63,544 bases of DNA from an uncultured Bacteroidales bacterium. Lineage in GTDB: Bacteria > Bacteroidota > Bacteroidia > Bacteroidales > Bacteroidaceae. Numbering within the stretch: the stretch's first letter is position 1; each line of letters starts with the position of its first letter. The position numbers and the translations under genes were made by a program. Positions 27,777-36,452 of the stretch are shown here, one piece after another. Below the pieces are notes generated by a model. That model did not search any database and was not told where the DNA came from. It saw only the letters and a program-made list of their open reading frames with translations. Where the stretch lies: positions 1 to 63,544 of the forward strand of contig CADCBO010000017.1 in assembly GCA_902799685.1 (NCBI GenBank). Reading direction: 5' to 3'.

Positions 27777-27903
27777 AAACCTGAAGGGTATAGTCTCAGA
27801 AACCGTCGCCACCCTCGGCGCGTAAGAGGGAGGGGCCCGCGCCTAAGGCGTGGGAGGGAGAGCGCTTCAGCGCGAAGTTTCTGATACTATACCCTTCAGG
27901 TTT
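27777..27903. repeat. 127-bp inverted-repeat element (MITE-like)
   Basis: 27-bp arms at 27777-27803 and 27877-27903 are inverted copies with one mismatch (AAACCTGAAGGGTATAGT at the outer end). The 73-bp centre is GC-rich with smaller hairpins (GCGCTGAAGCGC, ACGCCTTAGGCG on the minus strand) and CTCCCTCC repeats. It codes for nothing evident and lies upstream of the BASS 2 gene. The two-level palindrome suggests a non-autonomous mobile repeat. Confidence 0.75.
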
Positions 27904-27951
27904 CCATAAAAATCGCGATGAGGATGACCCAACAGCCACCCTCATCAACCA

Positions 27952-27988
27952 AATGATACAAAAGGGGACAGACCCCAATTGTACTATT
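27952..27988. repeat. 37-bp REP-like palindrome, copy B
   Basis: Inverted copy of the element at 26844: AATGATACAA, then GGGG/CCCC core, then TTGTACTATT (one arm has diverged). It supplies the TAG stop codon of the CE15 gene at 27984-27986. Confidence 0.8.
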
Positions 27989-29243
27989 TAAAGTCGACTT
28001 GTGCCCAAGGAATCCACTTTTGGACTTCCTTGTCTTCGAGAACGTCGTTTACGTGAAGCACGTTGTTGGTATCAACATCCTTGCCCAGCAGGAACCTGTC
28101 AATGAACGCCTCAACCTCAGGGTACTGGCTCTGGGGGAGCTGGCAGTGACCGTGCTTGCCCTCGATTGAGAATCCCATGCGGTCCTCTATGCCGAACTTC
28201 TTCCAAACCTCACGTGCAGCAACGCATGATACGTAACCAGCCTCATCAGCCAGCCACTCATAATCAGTGTTACCCAATACCAAGAGGGCACGCGGGCAGA
28301 CCAGAGCGCAGAGTTCATGGTGGTCATAAGGAAGCTTTGATACATTCTCCTCCTTCCAGTCCCACATGGACTTCATGAACCAGTGCTCATCAGTAGCACC
28401 CAGGTTCTCAACCTTGCCAAGAGTCTGTGATACACGCCATGCGGCAGCACCGCCGCCACCCGGCTCCTGAGCGATGGTAAGAGCAATACGCTCATCCATG
28501 GCACCTGACCAAAGAGCCATCTTGCCTGCATATGAGCAACCGGTGATACCTATGTGCTTCATATCAATCTTGCTGGCAGCACCAACAATCTCCAGACCAT
28601 CAATCAAACGGCTTACGCCCCATGCCCACATTGAATAGGCACCGTTGTCAACCAGCTCGGGATACAGACGGTCAAACTCATAGTCGCCACGATCCTTCTT
28701 CTGACCGCCGCCACCAAAACCGCCCATCTGTGAGTAACTGTTTACCTGACGCTCGCTGAAGTTCATCTGGGCAATCTTGCGCTCACTGAAGAACTGACGC
28801 GGCAGGGCATTGTTTGATGCGCCTATCATCAACGGGAACGGACCGTCACCCTCGGGATAAGTTATATTAGCGGTTATTTCAAGAGTCTCACCGTTACGGG
28901 TAACCTTGACGGTCAGTTTATTGCCCTCCATAGTAGCCTCAACATCCTTTCTGTCAACCATTGGCTTTTCACCTATCTCATAATGCTGGAGTTCACGGAC
29001 AATCTCGGCACGACGTTTCTCCCAGTCCTTGAACTTCTTGACTTTTTTCTTTCCGTTGGAGAACTCAAACGGATTAGGCAGAGTTTCCAGGGTCTTTGCA
29101 TCACTTACTGACGGGAAAGCAGGTGCAGCATACTTGGCACCTGTAAACTCCTGGTCATAAACCAGCGGAATAGACTTCTGTGCCATTGCCGGACATACAG
29201 CCAGAACAGCTGCTACGGCAAACAATGTTTTGATACTCTTCAT
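27984..29243 (-). CDS. Glucuronoyl esterase-type carbohydrate esterase, CE15
   Basis: A 419-residue secreted alpha/beta hydrolase with signal peptide (TLFAVAAVLAVCPAMAQ). The catalytic set reads as S237 in GCSYAGK, E260 in AQEPGGGG and H366 in GKHGHCQLP, the CE15 arrangement. CE15 enzymes cut the ester between lignin and 4-O-methyl-glucuronic acid of xylan. That fits the GH43 and CBM6 proteins in the window. A Gly-rich insert at about 172-180 is unusual. Single gene with its own -7 box and a 3' end formed by a palindromic repeat. Confidence 0.85.
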   Translation of the reverse strand: MKSIKTLFAVAAVLAVCPAMAQKSIPLVYDQEFTGAKYAAPAFPSVSDAKTLETLPNPFEFSNGKKKVKKFKDWEKRRAEIVRELQHYEIGEKPMVDRKDVEATMEGNKLTVKVTRNGETLEITANITYPEGDGPFPLMIGASNNALPRQFFSERKIAQMNFSERQVNSYSQMGGFGGGGQKKDRGDYEFDRLYPELVDNGAYSMWAWGVSRLIDGLEIVGAASKIDMKHIGITGCSYAGKMALWSGAMDERIALTIAQEPGGGGAAAWRVSQTLGKVENLGATDEHWFMKSMWDWKEENVSKLPYDHHELCALVCPRALLVLGNTDYEWLADEAGYVSCVAAREVWKKFGIEDRMGFSIEGKHGHCQLPQSQYPEVEAFIDRFLLGKDVDTNNVLHVNDVLEDKEVQKWIPWAQVDFK

Positions 29244-29282
29244 ATTATCAGTTATTAGGTTAATGAATTCATTTCAAGTCCA

Positions 29283-29290
29283 CAAATATA
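29283..29290 (-). promoter_or_regulatory. Putative -7 box for the CE15 gene
   Basis: TATATTTG on the minus strand, 39 bp before the ATG, matches TAnnTTTG; no clear -33. Confidence 0.45.
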
Positions 29291-29387
29291 GGGGTTTATT
29301 TTAAGAATCTGTTTGAGCTTGATTTTAAAAAAAAACTTACCGCCACTTTTCATGTATCTGTTTAAACCTTGGAAATATCGGTATCAA

Positions 29388-30410
29388 TCAGAATCCGATG
29401 CGCAGTTTAACTGGAAGATGATCGGAATAACCGCCTTGATAGCGACGTCCGTTGTATGTGCGCAACGGTTTGTCACCACCGTAACTGTCATCATCGGCAA
29501 GTATGAACGGCAGGCGCATTATCTCTGCGCCAAGCAACTCCGTACAGCCTTTACCGTTCAAAAGCGATGCCGATACCACGAACTGGTCATACTTGTCCCA
29601 CTGTCCCTGATATTTGTAACTGCCATCGTCAAGCGGGTCCATAACAGTCACAAGCTCACGGTCTTCCAAACGCGCTCCCTTTGAATAAGGATGTGCTTTC
29701 AGTCCATCGCGCAGGGCCGTGGCATCGGGGCCGTCGTTAAGGTCACCCATTATGATTACATAAGGTTTTTTCCGCGCACGGAAAACACTGTCCACCGATT
29801 TCCTGACCACTTGGGCTGCACATATCCGGCGGGGCTCCGTCTCCTCCACCCCTCCGTTTCGGCTGGGCCAGTGACACACATAGATATCCAGGGTATCGGC
29901 ATTCTCCAATTGCCCTGTCACGTGAAGGATGTCACGGGTGGCACCGCCGCCATACGGGCGCAGGTTCACCCGAAGCGACTCCTCGGCAATCAGCTTGAAG
30001 AAACTGCGGCGGTAAAGCAGAGCCACGTCTATGCCGCGGCGGTCAGGAGAATCGGTCATAACAAACCTGTACCCGGCCTCACGCAAAGCCGAGCGGGCTG
30101 TCAGGTCATTCATGACAGTTTCGTTCTCCACCTCGCACAATCCCACCAGCGCGGGAGCCATATCGTCATCGGCGGAAACAATAACCTTGGAGAGTGCATC
30201 AAGCTTCTTCCAATATCGCTTCTGTGTCCAACGGTAGTCACCGCCGGGGGTAAAATCATCATCTTCCTTAAGGGGATCATCCTCCGGGTCAAACAGATTC
30301 TCGGTGTTGTAGAACATGACCGTTATGCCGTCACGCTGGGAGCATGAGGTCAAATGAAAAAAAGAGCAGACAATCAGGAAAAGGAACAAACGTTTCATTA
30401 TGGTTTTCAT
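29388..30410 (-). CDS. Endonuclease/exonuclease/phosphatase-family lipoprotein
   Basis: A 340-residue protein with a lipoprotein signal (LIVCSFFHLTSC; start may be the fifth codon, MKRLF). The EEP fold is shown by VMFYNTENLFDP, LVGLCEVEN (metal-binding Glu), DVALLYR, CHWPSRNGG, IIMGDLNDGPDATAL and the final YSDHLPVKLRI with the catalytic His. Members cut nucleic acids, phospholipids or phosphoinositides; the envelope location argues for extracellular nuclease or phosphatase activity. It is the second gene after the beta-helix lipoprotein (12-bp gap). Confidence 0.88.
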   Translation of the reverse strand: MKTIMKRLFLFLIVCSFFHLTSCSQRDGITVMFYNTENLFDPEDDPLKEDDDFTPGGDYRWTQKRYWKKLDALSKVIVSADDDMAPALVGLCEVENETVMNDLTARSALREAGYRFVMTDSPDRRGIDVALLYRRSFFKLIAEESLRVNLRPYGGGATRDILHVTGQLENADTLDIYVCHWPSRNGGVEETEPRRICAAQVVRKSVDSVFRARKKPYVIIMGDLNDGPDATALRDGLKAHPYSKGARLEDRELVTVMDPLDDGSYKYQGQWDKYDQFVVSASLLNGKGCTELLGAEIMRLPFILADDDSYGGDKPLRTYNGRRYQGGYSDHLPVKLRIGF

Positions 30411-30422
30411 TTTTCAGATAAT

Positions 30423-31865
30423 CTATTTGCCGGCAGTTGCGGGAACGAACTGATAGCATCCCGCATCAGCCCCGACTGGCGGCCTGGGTACACCGGCCAG
30501 GTCAACCGGCCATAAACGGGACAACGTATCGGCTATGCCACGCGCCCGCGAAAGTGAATCGAGCGCAAAAACGGAACCGTATCCCCTGACAGTGTGGTCC
30601 ACAAAGTTGGACGATGCGAACGCTTCCTGGTCCATGTTCTCAAACACCACATTACGGAAACGGACATCGGCAGTGTCCTTTACCATGAGCAGTGAGTTTT
30701 CCACACTGTACGGAGCGGTCTGGCTTACGGAATCTGCAAAATCGGCAATGAACTCCGATTCATGCCTGCCGGTGATTATGCAGTTGCGGAAACTTGCACC
30801 TGCAAACGGCACACTGTTCCCGTCACGACTGTCTGAAATACGCACTGCCTGCGAACCAATGCTCCACAGGCTGAACCCCGCTATGGTGCAGAACGTGAAT
30901 TCAGACCTTCCGCCAGCAATATCCACGCAACCGGTACCCGCATTGGTTATCTGTGAGTTGGCCACATCAATCCTGCAGCCGGTGGCCTCAATGCAGCTGC
31001 CACTCATATTGTGTACAACCGATGAATACAGGCTGAACTTGGTCTGTGCGGATGATGCGCTGTCCGCAATTATTCCAAACTCTCCGCTATGTATATCGCA
31101 ATGGCTGAATACGTTTCCGTAACTGCAGCCCCTTATCCTGATGCCGCCCCATTGGGCTGCGAGCAGGTCATATGCAACCGGAGGCGCAGTGTTCATTGCA
31201 TCCAGACGGTCACCGCGCATGATTATCACGCTGTCGGCACTGCCCTCTGCCATGACCCTGCCAGCCACATCCAGAACAGATTTACTGTGGAAATACAGTT
31301 TTGCACCCGGAGCAACAGTAAGGGTTGCCCCTTCCGCCACATAGAGGCTGTCATATACCAGATAAGGCAGAGTTGCATCCAGACGGGTGTCTGACTCAAT
31401 CTTCATGCCTTTAAGCACTACTGCATTCTGTCCGTAGGCAGAGAGTCTTACATGCTGCACCAAACCGCTCTCCAACACAAACCGTATGGAATCAAACGCA
31501 TTTAAAAGCCCTGTCTCATCCGATGCCGGGATATTCACTGCCACAAAGCAGAAAAGGCTGTCACCGGCAGGAATCTCAAGTCCTGTAATGACAGCACCGC
31601 CCTCACCATCCAGATTCATACGGAACGGACTGCCGGCACCGCCGCCCATGACCGCATCAAACCGTAGCCCGGCATCATTGGGATTATAGACCATGAATCC
31701 TGCCGATGCCGACGCTATGCCGGTAAATACGGTGTCAAGACGGACGGTATCGACCGAAAAATCCAGTGTATAACGGGTATCGGCGCTGAACTTCCAGTCA
31801 TCCTGACAGGAAAACAAAACCAGAAGAACCGTAATGAGGCCTAGAATCCGTGATGCTTTCATCAA
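30423..31865 (-). CDS. Parallel beta-helix lipoprotein
   Basis: A 480-residue protein with a lipoprotein signal (LGLITVLLVLFSC). After about 150 residues of beta-rich domain, residues 160-400 have short repeated strands typical of right-handed beta-helix proteins (SLYVAEGATLTVAPGAKLYF; GGIRIRGCSYGNVFSHCDI; SCIEATGCRIDVANSQITNAG). No pectate lyase catalytic set is obvious, so an adhesive or structural surface role is as likely as an enzyme. First gene of a two-gene unit with the EEP lipoprotein. Confidence 0.8.
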   Translation of the reverse strand: MMKASRILGLITVLLVLFSCQDDWKFSADTRYTLDFSVDTVRLDTVFTGIASASAGFMVYNPNDAGLRFDAVMGGGAGSPFRMNLDGEGGAVITGLEIPAGDSLFCFVAVNIPASDETGLLNAFDSIRFVLESGLVQHVRLSAYGQNAVVLKGMKIESDTRLDATLPYLVYDSLYVAEGATLTVAPGAKLYFHSKSVLDVAGRVMAEGSADSVIIMRGDRLDAMNTAPPVAYDLLAAQWGGIRIRGCSYGNVFSHCDIHSGEFGIIADSASSAQTKFSLYSSVVHNMSGSCIEATGCRIDVANSQITNAGTGCVDIAGGRSEFTFCTIAGFSLWSIGSQAVRISDSRDGNSVPFAGASFRNCIITGRHESEFIADFADSVSQTAPYSVENSLLMVKDTADVRFRNVVFENMDQEAFASSNFVDHTVRGYGSVFALDSLSRARGIADTLSRLWPVDLAGVPRPPVGADAGCYQFVPATAGK

Positions 31866-31940
31866 TGCTTAGCTTTCAGTTCGCTAAGTTAAAACGGAAA
31901 TACCGGATAAAAAAGTATCTGTCCTTAAGATTTGTTGCAC

Positions 31941-31948
31941 TATCTTTG
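31941..31948 (+). promoter_or_regulatory. Putative -7 box for the BASS 3 gene
   Basis: TATCTTTG ends 4 bp before the ATG at 31953, so transcription would begin about at the start codon. Confidence 0.5.
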
Positions 31949-31952
31949 CATC

Positions 31953-32942
31953 ATGAAGGAGAGGTTGCTGAAATTTCTCAAGGACTGGATGCTGGTCATT
32001 GGTATGATCTCAGGAGCGGGAGCATACCTGATCTACATGCAGTTTCCGTCCATTCATCCGGCCGGGCCTGTACTGGAAACAATCTGCCGCAAGGCACAGC
32101 CGGCACTGCTTTTCCTGATGCTCTTCATCAGTTTCAGCCGCATAGAACCCGGACAGTTGACATTCAGAAAGTGGCACTTACGCAACCTGCTCATTCAGGT
32201 CATAATATTCCTTGCGCTCTGCTTTACCGTGGTATGGGCCATGCACCGCGACACGCCGTCAGCCGCATGGATACTGCGTCACCGTATCCTCTTTGAATCG
32301 GCCATGCTCTGCATGATATGCCCCACTGCAACGGCCTGTGCCGTGGTTACAGGCAAACTGGGAGGCGATATGGCGCAGGTGGTCATGTACACCATAATGA
32401 TAAACCTGACCGTTTCAATAGTGGTTCCACTGACTGTTCCTTTGCTTTACCCGCAGGCAGGAATCAGCTTCATAGCCGCGTTCAGCAGGATCCTGGCCAA
32501 AGTGTTTCCCCTGCTCATACTTCCCTGCCTGACAGCATGGCTTGTCCGATGGTTCATGCCACGATTCCACAATTGGGTGGCTTCAAAAATGAATCTGAGC
32601 TTCTACCTGTGGAGCATATCGCTCACAATAGCGATACTTATGAGTACACGCGCCATTGTACACAGTGGATGCAGCCTGCTCACACTTGCGGGAGTGGCTG
32701 TTGTGTCAATGGCATGCTGCATAATCCAGTTTGCGGCAGGCAAGGCCACAGGACGCAGTACAGACAGCCGGATAGAGGCAAGCCAGGCATTCGGCCAAAA
32801 GAACACAGTGTTCGGAATCTGGATGGGATATACATTCTGGAACCCTCTGGTATCGGTAGCCGGAGGATTCTACACCATCTGGCACAACATTCACAATACC
32901 CGCCAGCTTTACAAAACCGCCCGGAAACAAATGGAAAAATGA
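31953..32942 (+). CDS. BASS-like membrane transporter 3
   Basis: A 329-residue integral membrane protein with about ten hydrophobic segments from the ATG in MKERLLKFLKDW; an ATG 21 bp upstream lies inside the promoter. It has the BASS-type layout with MICPTATACAVVTGKLGGDMAQVV in the place of the CPGG-SN hallmark, and a second crossover at VAGGFYTIWHN. The hallmark residues differ from the other two copies, so transport of a different substrate or a changed ion coupling is likely. ATGA overlap with the following hydrolase gene. Confidence 0.72.
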   Translation: MKERLLKFLKDWMLVIGMISGAGAYLIYMQFPSIHPAGPVLETICRKAQPALLFLMLFISFSRIEPGQLTFRKWHLRNLLIQVIIFLALCFTVVWAMHRDTPSAAWILRHRILFESAMLCMICPTATACAVVTGKLGGDMAQVVMYTIMINLTVSIVVPLTVPLLYPQAGISFIAAFSRILAKVFPLLILPCLTAWLVRWFMPRFHNWVASKMNLSFYLWSISLTIAILMSTRAIVHSGCSLLTLAGVAVVSMACCIIQFAAGKATGRSTDSRIEASQAFGQKNTVFGIWMGYTFWNPLVSVAGGFYTIWHNIHNTRQLYKTARKQMEK

Positions 32943-34147
32943 AAAGGTCAGAGAATATCATCAAGGTCCTGATGGCTGTTCTTGCCGTATCAGGATGTAT
33001 CAGGGACGACATACATGATGAGTATCCCATACCGGTCACAAATGAATGGTACCGGATTGTCACGACCGACACCATAAGCACAGCCCAAATGATCAGTTCC
33101 ATTTCAGGATCCTTTTCCATACCTTTAGGACCGGACATGGTACACACATCATTCCAGTATCACTCTGTAAACGGATCCGATACCGTTACACTGTCAGGTG
33201 CGGTCTGCTGGCCTGTAGGTATGGAAATCTGCTCCGCGATTTGGCTTGACAGCCACATTTTCAGCACTGGTTGGTACGAGTGTCCGTCACAGACCCCGCA
33301 GCCGGGAATGATAATCAGTTCATGCAATAACTACGTTTTCATTGGAGCGGACTACCAGGGTCAAGGACTTTCCCGGAACCTTCCGCACCCATATCTGAAC
33401 ACGGTGCTCAAGGCCAGTCAGAGCATAGACTGTTTCAAAGCCGCATTGACACTGATTAGGGATACGGGACCGACACTGGAACGTGACTATGACACATACA
33501 ATGTAGGTTATTCCCTGGGCGGAGCAGTCGCGATGGGTATAGCCCGGCAGGTAGAACTGAATCCGCAGCTCCAGTCAATCATGCATATAAGGAAAAGCTT
33601 CTGCGGCGGTGGTCCGTATGACCAGAATGCTCTGTTCCGGCATTTTCTTAAAACGCCTGATGAGAATCTTGACTACCCCATAGAATTCCTTTGCGCCGTA
33701 ATAAGTCTGCATAGGTCCTACAACTCATGTATCAGACAGTACAGCTATTCCAGCCTTTTTACGGACAAACTGTTAAACAGCGGTGTCATAGAGCAACTGG
33801 AAACCCATGAATACACCACTTCACAGATTAACAACATGCTGTCACGCTCCGGATGCACCTCATTAAGGGACATCCTGACGCCTCAGGTACTGAATCAGGA
33901 ATCAGAAGTGTATCGGGATATCATAGATGAGATTAAGAAACTTGACCTGACAACAGGATGGAGCCCAAGCATCCCCATACTTTTCCGGCACTCCAAAGCA
34001 GACACATATGTTCCCATAGAATGTATGGAGAGCGTACAGGCTAATATGCATGACAATCCGAACATCACATACCAGACAATTGAATCCGGATCGCACTTTG
34101 AGGAAGGAATAAGGTTCTACATTAGCTTCCTGGCCGGAGCGTATTGA
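32939..34147 (+). CDS. Alpha/beta-hydrolase lipoprotein
   Basis: A 402-residue protein starting MKRSENIIKVLMAVLAVSGC with a lipobox cysteine at 20. The hydrolase motif is GYSLGG (S192), with HSKADTYVP carrying the probable Asp and GSHFEEG the probable His. The size and the long region before the nucleophile resemble secreted lipase/esterase families acting on polar acyl or peptide substrates. The start is set by the ATGA overlap with the upstream transporter gene; a longer open frame further upstream is a shadow. Substrate unknown; coupling suggests it may release a molecule that the transporter imports. Confidence 0.8.
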   Translation: MKRSENIIKVLMAVLAVSGCIRDDIHDEYPIPVTNEWYRIVTTDTISTAQMISSISGSFSIPLGPDMVHTSFQYHSVNGSDTVTLSGAVCWPVGMEICSAIWLDSHIFSTGWYECPSQTPQPGMIISSCNNYVFIGADYQGQGLSRNLPHPYLNTVLKASQSIDCFKAALTLIRDTGPTLERDYDTYNVGYSLGGAVAMGIARQVELNPQLQSIMHIRKSFCGGGPYDQNALFRHFLKTPDENLDYPIEFLCAVISLHRSYNSCIRQYSYSSLFTDKLLNSGVIEQLETHEYTTSQINNMLSRSGCTSLRDILTPQVLNQESEVYRDIIDEIKKLDLTTGWSPSIPILFRHSKADTYVPIECMESVQANMHDNPNITYQTIESGSHFEEGIRFYISFLAGAY

Positions 34148-34156
34148 AGGTTTTTG

Positions 34157-34164
34157 TAACTTTG
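34157..34164 (+). promoter_or_regulatory. Putative -7 box for tilS
   Basis: TAACTTTG ends 7 bp before the tilS ATG and 10 bp after the hydrolase stop; matches TAnnTTTG. Confidence 0.5.
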
Positions 34165-34171
34165 CAGCAGG

Positions 34172-35512
34172 ATGACAGACGGTTTCTTACATAAAGTCAA
34201 GGAATTCATAGACAGCAACAGCCTGCTTAAGGATGGTGCACAGGTCATAGTGGGACTGAGCGGAGGAGCAGACAGCACAGCCTTGCTTATGGCTCTGTTG
34301 CGTCTGGGCTATCATCCACATGCAGTGCACTGCAACTTTCACCTGCGTGGAACCGAAAGCGATCGCGACCAGAAGTTTGTGACAGAGCTCTGCAACCGGC
34401 TGGGGGTGGAACTTTCCGTATGCAGTTATGATACACGCCTGTACGCTGCAGAGCACGGAATATCCATAGAGATGGCAGCCCGTGATCTCCGTTATGCCGA
34501 TTTCAGCCGAATCATGCAGGAATGTGACGCAAGCGCCGTCTGCATAGCCCATCATCGCGACGACTCTGTCGAGACTGTACTGCTCAACCTTATCCGAGGT
34601 ACCGGCATTAAGGGTCTGACCGGCATCAAGCCCCGCAACGGCTATATAATCCGTCCCCTGCTCTGCGTGTCAAGACAGGAAATAGAAGATTGGCTCAAAG
34701 GCATAGGCCAACCATATATTACAGACAGCACCAATATGGAGGCCTGTTACACCCGTAACAGGATAAGGCTGAAGCTGCTGCCTCTTATGCGCGACATAAA
34801 TCCAGACGCAGACAACGCGATAGCCACAACTGCCGCAAATCTTACGCAGGCGTATTCCGTTTACACGGATTACATTGAGAATGCAAGCAAGCTGATTGTC
34901 AAAGCTTCAGCCCAGGAGATGACAATTATTATTCCTGAACTCAAAAAGAGCGTTTCACCCAAGTCTGTACTGTTCGAGACTCTTTCGCCATTAGGGTTCA
35001 ACAGTTCCCAGATAGAGTCAATAGCCGGTTCCCTTGACGCACAGCCGGGGCTCCTGTTCCGTTCCGCCACGCATCAGTTGCTTAAAGACCGTGACTGCTT
35101 CCGGATTTTGCCCATAGACAAGCCTGACTCAGGTCCGATCTCAACAGATATAAGCAAAAGCACATCAGTCACCTTACCAGACGGCAGGATCATCAGCATT
35201 ACCCATGCACCCGCAGGAACGCCAATCCAGGCAGACCCGTCGGTAGCCACAATGGATGCGGCGCTTCTTACCTGCGGCCAGATTACTGTAAGGCGTTGGC
35301 AAGAAGGAGACTGGTTCATTCCGTTCGGCATGAAAGGCCGCAAGCTTGTCAGCGACTATCTTACCGATATCAAGACCAGTCAGGCTGAGCGCCGTGGACA
35401 ACTGGTTGTAACACATAATGATGACATCATATGGGTAGTTGGCCGCCGCAGCGACAACCGCTATCGCGTAACATCCCGAACGCTCAATCAGATCATACTC
35501 AAGTTAGAATGA
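34172..35512 (+). CDS. tilS: tRNA(Ile)-lysidine synthetase
   Basis: Converts C34 of tRNA-Ile(CAU) to lysidine so that it reads AUA. The 446-residue protein has the PP-loop VGLSGGADSTALL (SGGADST, 30-36) for ATP, VHCNFHLRG, and a CIAHHRDDSVETVLLNLIRGTGIKGLTG block that binds tRNA. The C-terminal substrate-binding domain ends in VRRWQEGDWFIPFGMKGRKLVSDY. Full length, essential in most bacteria. Confidence 0.96.
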   Translation: MTDGFLHKVKEFIDSNSLLKDGAQVIVGLSGGADSTALLMALLRLGYHPHAVHCNFHLRGTESDRDQKFVTELCNRLGVELSVCSYDTRLYAAEHGISIEMAARDLRYADFSRIMQECDASAVCIAHHRDDSVETVLLNLIRGTGIKGLTGIKPRNGYIIRPLLCVSRQEIEDWLKGIGQPYITDSTNMEACYTRNRIRLKLLPLMRDINPDADNAIATTAANLTQAYSVYTDYIENASKLIVKASAQEMTIIIPELKKSVSPKSVLFETLSPLGFNSSQIESIAGSLDAQPGLLFRSATHQLLKDRDCFRILPIDKPDSGPISTDISKSTSVTLPDGRIISITHAPAGTPIQADPSVATMDAALLTCGQITVRRWQEGDWFIPFGMKGRKLVSDYLTDIKTSQAERRGQLVVTHNDDIIWVVGRRSDNRYRVTSRTLNQIILKLE

Positions 35513-35526
35513 GCCGCTTTTTTGAT

Positions 35527-35534
35527 TACCTTCG
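35527..35534 (+). promoter_or_regulatory. Putative -7 box for the LytTR gene
   Basis: TACCTTCG (one mismatch to TAnnTTTG) ends 6 bp before the ATG at 35541. Confidence 0.35.
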
Positions 35535-35540
35535 CGTCCG

Positions 35541-36401
35541 ATGACAAAAAACGGCAACAATACTGTCCCCAAGCTGATGCTTCAAAAACGGTTCCTGCTG
35601 TGTACCGTTCTGTTCGTGTCACTCTTCTCCATGCTGTTCATGGTCATATACCAACCGTTTTCGGCCACCACATGGTTCGGGTTCGGTTCCATGAAGAAAG
35701 CAGGAGTGACCGCTCTGTTCTACCTTGTAGCAGTTCTTTCACTGGTTATCAGCAAGCTCCTGCTTGTAAAATACGGGAACGACCATATTGTAAGCACCAG
35801 GAGATTCCTGCTATGGCATTTAGCCGAGTTCTTTGTCATAGCCACGGAATACTATTTCTTCACGGTCTATTTCAAACTTGGACTCTCACGAGAACTGCCG
35901 CAGCTTCTCATACGCATCCCGTCTTGCGTGGCTCTGATTCTGGCCATACCCTACTCTATGGTATGGTTTTATGCGCAATACAAGGCCAAGAAAGAGGAAC
36001 TTGAGCTGTTCAAGGTTACCCACAAGCGTGAGGCCATGGAATCCGGCCGTCATCTCATCCGGTTCCGTGACAGCCAGGGCAAGCACAAGATGTCATTGAG
36101 TGAAGATTCAATCTACTACATAGAGTCACAGGACAATTACGTGCAGATATTCTATGACCTGGAAGGCAAGCTGTCCAGTTATCTGCTGCGTTGCAGCACA
36201 CAGAGGATTGAAGAGGACCTGGAATGCACTTCAGTTGTCCGTTGCCGCCGTTCCTTCCTGGTAAACACCACCAAGATAGTCCGTTACGGTAAAGAGCACG
36301 GCCATTTCACCATCACACTTGACCAGCCGTCAGGCAAGACGATAACCGTCACTCCCGCATACTACCGCACCATACTCTCAAAGCTTGACAAGCGCTCTTG
36401 A
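35541..36401 (+). CDS. Membrane-anchored LytTR-domain regulator
   Basis: A 286-residue protein with four predicted membrane segments in the first 150 residues (LCTVLFVSLFSMLFMVIYQP and others), a short linker with HKREAMESG, and a C-terminal LytTR DNA-binding domain at about 170-280 (LSEDSIYYIESQDNYVQIFY; VVRCRRSFLVNTTKIVRY). No response-regulator receiver or kinase domain is seen, so membrane sensing may act directly on DNA binding. Target genes are not evident; likely its own or a nearby one. Confidence 0.88.
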   Translation: MTKNGNNTVPKLMLQKRFLLCTVLFVSLFSMLFMVIYQPFSATTWFGFGSMKKAGVTALFYLVAVLSLVISKLLLVKYGNDHIVSTRRFLLWHLAEFFVIATEYYFFTVYFKLGLSRELPQLLIRIPSCVALILAIPYSMVWFYAQYKAKKEELELFKVTHKREAMESGRHLIRFRDSQGKHKMSLSEDSIYYIESQDNYVQIFYDLEGKLSSYLLRCSTQRIEEDLECTSVVRCRRSFLVNTTKIVRYGKEHGHFTITLDQPSGKTITVTPAYYRTILSKLDKRS

Positions 36402-36452
36402 CCAGACAGGATTTATCCTTACATTTATAATGCCTGTCACTTAAACGGGCAA

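Noticed and set aside
26844-27988. Composite transposon carrying BASS transporter 2
   Set aside because: The inverted 37-bp palindromes are also found alone elsewhere and there is no transposase or target duplication; a chance arrangement of dispersed repeats is simpler.
32318-32938. Longer reading frame upstream of the alpha/beta-hydrolase
   Set aside because: It overlaps the BASS 3 gene in another frame and gives His/Gln-rich low-quality protein; the lipoprotein signal starts at 32939.
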